DNA from: Bacteroidales bacterium
GTDB taxonomy: Bacteria > Bacteroidota > Bacteroidia > Bacteroidales > JAIPAH01
Reading direction: 5' to 3'
NCBI GenBank assembly: GCA_021738485.1
Contig: JAIPBX010000023.1
Span: 1 to 34,346, forward strand
Length of the DNA stretch: 34,346 nt
Made by a program: the position numbers and the translations under genes. Positions 28,375 to 34,346 of this stretch are shown here, one piece after another. The notes below the pieces were generated by a model. It had not been told where the DNA came from. It was given only the letters and a program-made list of their open reading frames with translations, and did no database searches. The first letter of the stretch is position 1; the number at the start of each line of letters is the position of its first letter.

Positions 28375-29436
28375 ATGTGGAGGGTATTAGTTTTTCCGTT
28401 TACGCTTATTTATGGGATAATTGTTCTATTGAGGAATAAATTCTTCGATTGGGGCATTTTACGTTCCAAAAAATTTGACATCCCGGTAATTTCCGTGGGT
28501 AATTTATCCGTGGGGGGATCAGGGAAGAGCCCCCATGTGGAATACCTTATCAGGCTATTAAAAAAAGAATATAACATTGCTACCCTAAGCAGAGGTTACC
28601 GGCGAAAAACCAAGGGTTTCCGCATTGTAAAACAACAGGCTACAGCCCGGGAAGTGGGTGATGAGCCCTGCCAATTCAAACATAAATTCAGGGAAATTAC
28701 CGTTGCTGTTGATGAAAAAAGGCGTCGCGGTATTGAAAAAATCAAACAGCTGGATCCTTATGTGGAAGTCATCCTTCTTGACGACGCCTTCCAGCATCGT
28801 TATGTAAAGCCCGGACTAAGTATTTTAGTAACCGATTTTCACAATCCCTACCCCGAAGATTTTTTAATGCCCTCGGGCAGATTACGTGAACAAGCCTGGG
28901 GAGCTAAACGCGCTGATATTATTATTGTTAGTAAAACGCCGAATGTCCTCTCGCCCATTACGAAAAGGAGATTTTATCATGAAATCAACCCCCTGCCCCA
29001 CCAGTTATTGCTTTTTACTTACGTGAAATACGGCATGTTACGAAAGGTCTTTGAGTCAAACTCCGAGGACAAAATACCCCAGTCTTTTAACTCTATACTC
29101 ATGGTGACAGGCATTGCCAATCCTTATCCCCTGGAAGAACATCTTAGAGAGAAATGCTATGACCTGGAAAAATTCAGCTATCCCGATCATCATAAATTTT
29201 CAAAATCCGATCTTAAAAAGATTAAAAAAGCCTATGACAATATATTCTCCCCTAAAAAGGCAATCATAACGACCGAAAAAGATGCCGCGCGCCTGAGGTC
29301 AACAATTGGGATAGAACTTTTAAAAGACTTACCTTTGTACCTTATTCCCGTGGAAGTAGCTTTCCACAAAGGACAAAAGCAAAAGTTTGATAGAAAAGTA
29401 TTAAATTATGTCAGAGAAAATCAAGGAAACCAGTAA
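28375..29436 (+). CDS. lpxK: Tetraacyldisaccharide 4'-kinase
   Basis: VISVGNLSVGGSGKSPHVEYLIRLL, LSRGYRRKTKGF, GDEPCQ, VEVILLDDAFQHRYVKPGLSILVTDF, ITTEKDAARL. Confidence 0.95.
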   Translation: MWRVLVFPFTLIYGIIVLLRNKFFDWGILRSKKFDIPVISVGNLSVGGSGKSPHVEYLIRLLKKEYNIATLSRGYRRKTKGFRIVKQQATAREVGDEPCQFKHKFREITVAVDEKRRRGIEKIKQLDPYVEVILLDDAFQHRYVKPGLSILVTDFHNPYPEDFLMPSGRLREQAWGAKRADIIIVSKTPNVLSPITKRRFYHEINPLPHQLLLFTYVKYGMLRKVFESNSEDKIPQSFNSILMVTGIANPYPLEEHLREKCYDLEKFSYPDHHKFSKSDLKKIKKAYDNIFSPKKAIITTEKDAARLRSTIGIELLKDLPLYLIPVEVAFHKGQKQKFDRKVLNYVRENQGNQ

Positions 29437-30220
29437 TTTTCTTTTAAAAGACTTATCTGAAAAACCGGAAATCGGAATCATCCTGGGAACAGGTTTGGGT
29501 GAACTAGGACGCGAGATTCATGTTAAAAAAGAAATCAAATACAGTAATATCCCAAATTTTCCAACTTCTACCGTGAAGGGCCATGAAGGCAAATTGCTAT
29601 TCGGCACACTCAACGACCGGAATGTTGTAGCCATGCAAGGACGTTTTCATTATTACGAAGGCTACTCCATGAAACAACTCACCTTTCCCATTCGCGTGAT
29701 GCATTTTTTAGGAGTCAAAACATTGGTTTTATCCAATGCTGCCGGAGGGTTAAATGAGGATTTTGAAATCGGCGATATTATGTTTATCACCGACCACATC
29801 AATCTTATGCCCGACAATCCGCTAATCGGTATAAACGATGACAACCTGGGCCCCCGTTTTCTGGATATGAGTGAAGTGTACAACGAAAACATCATTCGTG
29901 ATGCCAAAAAAATAGCCCGCCATAATCAGATACGCTTCCAGACGGGCGTTTACGCCGCCGTTACCGGACCTACTTTTGAAACACCCGCTGAATACAAATA
30001 TATCCGAACTATCGGTGCTGACTCTGTGGGGATGTCAACCATTCCCGAAGCGATTGCTGCCCGGCATATGGATATGAATGTTTTTGCTATCTCGCTGATT
30101 ACAGACCTGGGGGTGGAAGGCAAAATTGTGGAGGTATCTCACGAAGAAGTGCTGGAAGCGGCCAAGGCCGCCGAACCTTACGCCCGAAAAATCATTAAGG
30201 AACTCGTACCTAAGCTTTAG
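29408..30220 (+). CDS. Purine nucleoside phosphorylase (PNP family)
   Basis: IGIILGTGLGELG, GKLLFGTLNDRNVVAMQGRFHYYEGYSMKQLTFPIRVM, NAAGGLNEDFEIGDIMFITDHINLM, VTGPTFETPAEYKYIRTIGADSVGMSTIPEAIAARHM. Confidence 0.96.
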   Translation: MSEKIKETSNFLLKDLSEKPEIGIILGTGLGELGREIHVKKEIKYSNIPNFPTSTVKGHEGKLLFGTLNDRNVVAMQGRFHYYEGYSMKQLTFPIRVMHFLGVKTLVLSNAAGGLNEDFEIGDIMFITDHINLMPDNPLIGINDDNLGPRFLDMSEVYNENIIRDAKKIARHNQIRFQTGVYAAVTGPTFETPAEYKYIRTIGADSVGMSTIPEAIAARHMDMNVFAISLITDLGVEGKIVEVSHEEVLEAAKAAEPYARKIIKELVPKL

Positions 30221-30225
30221 GGATT

Positions 30226-31668
30226 ATGGTTGCCGGTAACCGCTTTAGCCCTGTAATTGGGCTGGAGATACACCTCCGGCTCGAAACACAAGCCAAACTT
30301 TTTGCCCCTGAAGCGGTTACCTTTGACCAACAACCCAACACCAATACTTCTGAAGTAACACTTGCTGAGCCCGGAGCACTGCCCACCGTAAACAAAAAAG
30401 CAGTGGATTTCTCCCTGCTCATGGCTTTGGCTTGCGGGTGCCGCATTGCCGGCAAACTGGTTTTTGACCGTAAAAACTACTTCTATCCCGATCTGCCTAA
30501 AGGATACCAGATTACCCAATACCGGGAACCACTGGGCACGGGTGGGGAGATTGTACTGAGTTCGGGAAAACGCATCAGGCTTAAAAGCCTCCAGATTGAA
30601 GAGGACTCGGCAAAATCCAACCAACTGGACGATAGCCATTCAGGCCTGGACTTTAACAGGGCCGGGATACCGCTGCTGGAAATTGTTACGGCACCGGAGA
30701 TTCATGATGGCGCCATTGCCTCGCAGGCCGTTTATGAAATCGCCAGAATAGCCCGCTATTTGGGGATAAGCCACGCCGACCCTGAAAAAGGAAGTCTGCG
30801 CTGTGATACCAACATCTCCCTGAAAAATACGGATACGGGGTTTATAGGAAACCGCACGGAAATCAAAAACCTCAACTCTTACTCGCTAATCAAACAAGCA
30901 CTTCATTATGAGATAGAAAGACAAACGCAGCTATACAAGGACGGCAACCGCGTCAATCCTGAAACCCTCACTTTTGACCCGAAAAGCCGTAAAACGATAC
31001 CCATGCGTGAAAAAGAAGTCAGCGAAAGTTACCGCTATACCCCGGAATTTGATTTGAATCCTATAGAGTTGTCTGAAAAATACATTCAAACCCTTAAAAA
31101 GAGCATCCCTGAGCTGCCGCATGAAAAAATAAACCGCCTGAAAAAAAATTATGACCTGCGGGAAGACAAAGCTCAGTTCATAGCAGACAATTATTCAAGA
31201 GCCGTTTTTTTTGAAAAGCTTGCGAAATATAGCGGTAATCAGGCGGCAGCTACCTGGTTGGCCGGTCCGGTTCAAAAAATCCTGAAAGAATACAAACTAT
31301 CTCTCAAAGACATCTCCCTTACCCCGGACAGACTCGCCCTACTCATTAACCTGGTAAAACAGGGGGCCGTTAGCCGGGAGAATGCAGAAGCAATCGTTCT
31401 TCCCGCTTTGATAAACAATAGTGCCCTGGATATCGAAAAATATCTGAAAGAAAAAAATCTCAAAATTGAGAATCGGCAGGAAGAAATTGATGAGGCTATT
31501 GCAAAGGTTTTAAAGGAACATCCGGAAGAAACCGAAAGGTTAAAAGATGGGGAAGACAAACTTGCCGGATTCTTCATAGGTCAGATTCTAAAGAAAATCC
31601 GCGTAAAAACCGATCCGCGTACCATAAGAAAAAGGCTCTTCGAAACGTTACAAAACCAAAATCAGTAG
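30226..31668 (+). CDS. gatB: Asp-tRNA(Asn)/Glu-tRNA(Gln) amidotransferase subunit B
   Basis: PVIGLEIHLRLETQAKLF, NTNTSEVTLAEPGALPTVNKKAVDFSLLMALA, FDRKNYFYPDLPKGYQITQY, GSLRCDTNISL, GNRTEIKNLNS. Confidence 0.96.
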   Translation: MVAGNRFSPVIGLEIHLRLETQAKLFAPEAVTFDQQPNTNTSEVTLAEPGALPTVNKKAVDFSLLMALACGCRIAGKLVFDRKNYFYPDLPKGYQITQYREPLGTGGEIVLSSGKRIRLKSLQIEEDSAKSNQLDDSHSGLDFNRAGIPLLEIVTAPEIHDGAIASQAVYEIARIARYLGISHADPEKGSLRCDTNISLKNTDTGFIGNRTEIKNLNSYSLIKQALHYEIERQTQLYKDGNRVNPETLTFDPKSRKTIPMREKEVSESYRYTPEFDLNPIELSEKYIQTLKKSIPELPHEKINRLKKNYDLREDKAQFIADNYSRAVFFEKLAKYSGNQAAATWLAGPVQKILKEYKLSLKDISLTPDRLALLINLVKQGAVSRENAEAIVLPALINNSALDIEKYLKEKNLKIENRQEEIDEAIAKVLKEHPEETERLKDGEDKLAGFFIGQILKKIRVKTDPRTIRKRLFETLQNQNQ

Positions 31669-31673
31669 AATTC

Positions 31674-32846
31674 ATGAAAACTCGTTTGGTCCCGGTTATT
31701 ATCCTGTTACTGATCTTGGGCAGTTGCACCAGGGAGGAGGAGAAGTCTTCCGGGAAAATAATTCTCGCTATTGAAAGCAAAGTACCGTTTACCGGTGCTT
31801 TAAGTTTGATTGATATCCGGGCGGAAGGGAAACAAACCCTATTTACTATGGCTCCTGATACCAAAAGAGTTCTGAAAAAAGAATTTCCTGCCGAAAGAAG
31901 AAAGCTGCTGGCTCTAAGAGGCGGCGACTCTTTTACCATCCCCCTGTCAGCCGCACCGGGCGATACTATCAAAGTTACATTATACGATAATTCGCTTTCT
32001 GATTACGATATTTCGGGATCTAAAGAATCCCGTCACCTTGGGGCCTATCAAAAAACCTATGCGGCCGGTAAAAAAAATGTGGATTCTTTGATGAAAAGAC
32101 TTTACGAAAGTACCCGGCAAGGCAATTACGGCAGTACGAAAAAGGCCGCGGATTCCTTACACAGAAAAACACTGAAAAACCTGCAATCGAGAGGTTTAGA
32201 ACTAATTCAGGAGAATACCGGTAACCTGGGAAATATATTAATCCTAAACCGCTACCTTGGCAATCAGCGCATTCTGAATCCTGAGCATCATCCCCGCCTT
32301 TTCGAAAAGGCCGACAGCGCTATTATGCAGCATTTTGCTTCCCATCCCCTGGCCATCCAGTTTCACAAACAAGTATCACGTCGCCTGGAAGAACTCAGGA
32401 AGGATCAGAAACGAGAAGCCCGGATAAAAGAAGGAGCTCCGGCCCCCGAAATATCAGCGCCAACAGCAGAGGGGAAAAAGATTTCCCTTGAAGGTTTTAA
32501 AGGCCATCCCGTTTTACTGGTTTTCTGGGCGGCCAAAAGCGAAAAAGCCGTTGAGAAATTGAACCGCTTAAAAAAGATCTATCAAAATTTTCATCCGGCA
32601 GGTTTTGAAATCTTTGCCATCTCCGTGGATAACAACCGGCAGCTATGGCAGCGGGCTACCCGCGACAGTATCTATCCGTGGATTAATGCAAATGTTACGG
32701 GGTGGTTGTCAGCTCCGCAGGCTAAACGTTATGCCGTGGACTCCCTGCCTGCTTCCTTCCTTATCAATAAAACCGGGATAATTGAGTCAATAAATCCTGA
32801 CCCCACCGAGCTACCTGCTAAACTCGAAACCATTACAAAGCAATAA
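31674..32846 (+). CDS. Thioredoxin-fold (TlpA/AhpC-like) lipoprotein without the CXXC motif
   Basis: Lipobox LLLILGSC; C-terminal IKEGAPAPEISAPTAEGKKISLEGFKGHPVLLVFWAAKSEKAVEKL with Ser/Ala in place of the redox Cys pair. Confidence 0.82.
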   Translation: MKTRLVPVIILLLILGSCTREEEKSSGKIILAIESKVPFTGALSLIDIRAEGKQTLFTMAPDTKRVLKKEFPAERRKLLALRGGDSFTIPLSAAPGDTIKVTLYDNSLSDYDISGSKESRHLGAYQKTYAAGKKNVDSLMKRLYESTRQGNYGSTKKAADSLHRKTLKNLQSRGLELIQENTGNLGNILILNRYLGNQRILNPEHHPRLFEKADSAIMQHFASHPLAIQFHKQVSRRLEELRKDQKREARIKEGAPAPEISAPTAEGKKISLEGFKGHPVLLVFWAAKSEKAVEKLNRLKKIYQNFHPAGFEIFAISVDNNRQLWQRATRDSIYPWINANVTGWLSAPQAKRYAVDSLPASFLINKTGIIESINPDPTELPAKLETITKQ

Positions 32847-32865
32847 ATCACAGATTTTTCTAATT

Positions 32866-33681
32866 TTGCCGGAGAATAAATTGACGAATCATTTGAAGAA
32901 AAGCGGCAACATCCACATACCTGAAGGGAAAAGAATCTATTTTTCTTCCGACTTTCATCTCGGTATCCCTGATGCGCAAAGCAGCCTGGAAAGAGAAAAG
33001 AAACTGGTCAGATGGCTGGAGACCGTCCGGCACGATGCCCACGCTATTTTCCTGATGGGCGATTTGTTTGATTTCTGGTTTGAGTACAAAACGGTGGTTC
33101 CTAAAGGGTATGTCCGTTTTTTGGGTAAAATCACCGAAATCACCGATTCGGGCGTTCCGGTGTACGTCTTTCGCGGGAACCATGACATCTGGGCTTTCGA
33201 TTACCTGGAAGAAGAGTGTGGGGTTACACTCCACCGCCGCCCTGTTTTGAAATCCTTTAACGGATACACCTTTTTCCTGTCGCACGGTGATGGCCTCGGC
33301 CCCGGCGATACCGGCTATAAAATGCTGAAAAAAGTCTTTGAGTTCCCGCTCAACCAATGGCTTTTCCGGTGGCTGCATCCCGATTTGGGTACAAGGCTGG
33401 CCCTGTTTTTCTCCGGGCGTAGCCGCCTGGCTAATGAAGCCCGCGAGCACAAAACCCCTGACGGACGCAAAACCGAAAACCTCCCGCTGTGGCATCACGC
33501 CAAAGACATAGCCGCCAGGCATCCCGAAATCAATTATTTCATTTTCGGGCACAACCACCTGATGCGCCATGCCTCCATCAACAACACCACCGAATTTATG
33601 CTCCTGGGCGATTGGATTAATTTTTTCTCCTATGCCGTCTTCGATGGAGAGAAGCTGGAGTTGAAGAAATTTGAAGGGTGA
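32866..33681 (+). CDS. lpxH: UDP-2,3-diacylglucosamine diphosphatase (LpxH-family metallophosphoesterase)
   Basis: YFSSDFHLG, FLMGDLFDFWFEY, FRGNHDIWAFDYL, FLSHGDGLGPGD, FGHNHL. Track start TTG 32866; TTG at 32881 preceded by GGAG is the likelier start. Confidence 0.88.
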   Translation: MPENKLTNHLKKSGNIHIPEGKRIYFSSDFHLGIPDAQSSLEREKKLVRWLETVRHDAHAIFLMGDLFDFWFEYKTVVPKGYVRFLGKITEITDSGVPVYVFRGNHDIWAFDYLEEECGVTLHRRPVLKSFNGYTFFLSHGDGLGPGDTGYKMLKKVFEFPLNQWLFRWLHPDLGTRLALFFSGRSRLANEAREHKTPDGRKTENLPLWHHAKDIAARHPEINYFIFGHNHLMRHASINNTTEFMLLGDWINFFSYAVFDGEKLELKKFEG

Positions 33682-33691
33682 ATGAAAAGCA

Positions 33692-34099
33692 TTATGGTAA
33701 ATCGGTAGGCCCCGTCCTCTTATCTAAAGCATCTTGAATGTGTTTAAATGGTTGGGATATTTTTGCATATGTATAAGTACTGGTATTCATGACCTGAATG
33801 CTGTGCGTGCCTGTTTCTCCACCTTCCTTTTTAGGCTTTACACGTCTAATTCCTTGAACTAAAACACGGATTTTTTCTCCTTTAATTGAGTCATGTAAGT
33901 CCAAGTGAGAATACTCTGACTTTATTGGTGCTTTAGGTTCCAATTCTTTTTGAATTGTTGCTATTGAATTTCTTTCACAACTATAACCTATCACCAGGCC
34001 GATACTTGGGTCTTTTTTAGGCTGCTGAGGAATTACTTTTCTTGTTCTTATTTGTGATTTTTTACATTCTATACTCTCATTCTTACGATAATATGTCAT
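33692..34099 (-). CDS. Hypothetical protein
   Basis: 135-aa ORF, adjacent downstream of a 40-aa ORF on the same strand; no recognised motif. Confidence 0.45.
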   Translation of the reverse strand: MTYYRKNESIECKKSQIRTRKVIPQQPKKDPSIGLVIGYSCERNSIATIQKELEPKAPIKSEYSHLDLHDSIKGEKIRVLVQGIRRVKPKKEGGETGTHSIQVMNTSTYTYAKISQPFKHIQDALDKRTGPTDLP

Positions 34100-34105
34100 A
34101 GTAAA

Positions 34106-34228
34106 TCACCGGATTTCGTCAAGTTTTTTCTCTATATCTTCTGCGTCAGTAGAAAATAAGTCTGCTACTTCGTCTATCGTAAACTCATGACCTAGTTTCT
34201 TAACTATGGGTTTGTTAAAAAATAACAT
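34106..34228 (-). CDS. Small 40-aa ORF (HTH-like helix pattern)
   Basis: Manual translation: MLFFNKPIVKKLGHEFTIDEVADLFSTDAEDIEKKLDEIR-stop; below the ORF-track length cutoff; next ORF starts 6 nt downstream. Confidence 0.35.
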   Translation of the reverse strand: MLFFNKPIVKKLGHEFTIDEVADLFSTDAEDIEKKLDEIR

Positions 34229-34245
34229 TTACAATCTATTATTTT

Positions 34246-34275
34246 CCTTACCTTTGTTGTAAACAAAAGGTAAGG
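34246..34275. repeat. Imperfect inverted repeat just upstream of the transposase-like ORF
   Basis: CCTTACCTTTGTT (34246-34258) / AACAAAAGGTAAGG (34262-34275), 1-nt bulge. Confidence 0.65.
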
Positions 34276-34278
34276 ATT

Positions 34279-34346
34279 ATGAATACACAAAAACTTGAAG
34301 AAAAATACAGGTTATTGTTTCCCCATTTAGATGAAAAAGCAAAACG
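34279..34346 (+). CDS. 5' end of a probable ISAzo13-like transposase (truncated by window end)
   Basis: Manual translation MNTQKLEEKYRLLFPHLDEKAKR..., resembling the (Y/L)xxLFPHLDERxRR N-terminus of ISAzo13-family transposases; only 22 codons visible. Confidence 0.45.
   Translation, partial: MNTQKLEEKYRLLFPHLDEKAK

Noticed and set aside
32860-33570. 236-aa minus-strand ORF
   Set aside because: Antisense to lpxH, which has all metallophosphoesterase motifs.

Overview
The window looks like a Bacteroidetes-type chromosomal segment. This is inferred from gene families, TAnnTTTG-like promoter boxes and an archaeal/eukaryote-like ProRS. Positions ~1-16.7 kb form a dense sulfur and electron-transfer island: outer-membrane porins, a secreted tandem rhodanese, QueA, MobA (Mo cofactor), and a divergent pair of transcription units. 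The minus-strand unit is a Rieske protein plus a cytochrome b fused to a multiheme cytochrome c with 11 CXXCH and 1 CX4CH. The plus-strand unit is a Tat-targeted PsrA/PhsA-like molybdoenzyme, PsrB-like ferredoxin, PsrC/NrfD, two half-size YeeE/YedE proteins, and two membrane-anchored rhodanese-like proteins. Both rhodanese-like proteins have lost the catalytic Cys (C->S, C->G) but end in nearly the same tail, KRKKKERKV(A/E)GGC. TatC follows. The tail is the most novel signal here: it resembles the C-terminal Cys swinging arms of SoxY (GGCGG) and DsrC. Most of the remaining window is housekeeping: PspC/LiaF-like, alpha/beta hydrolase, PdxJ, ProS, a low-complexity lipoprotein, OmpP1/FadL-like porin, TPR protein, zinc-ribbon coiled-coil protein, Nif3-like, LpxK, purine nucleoside phosphorylase, GatB, a Cys-less TlpA-like lipoprotein and LpxH. 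The last ~650 bp look like an accessory junction leading into a probable ISAzo13-like transposase that is cut by the window edge. I saw no rRNA, tRNA or CRISPR array. All family calls are by eye, with no database search.
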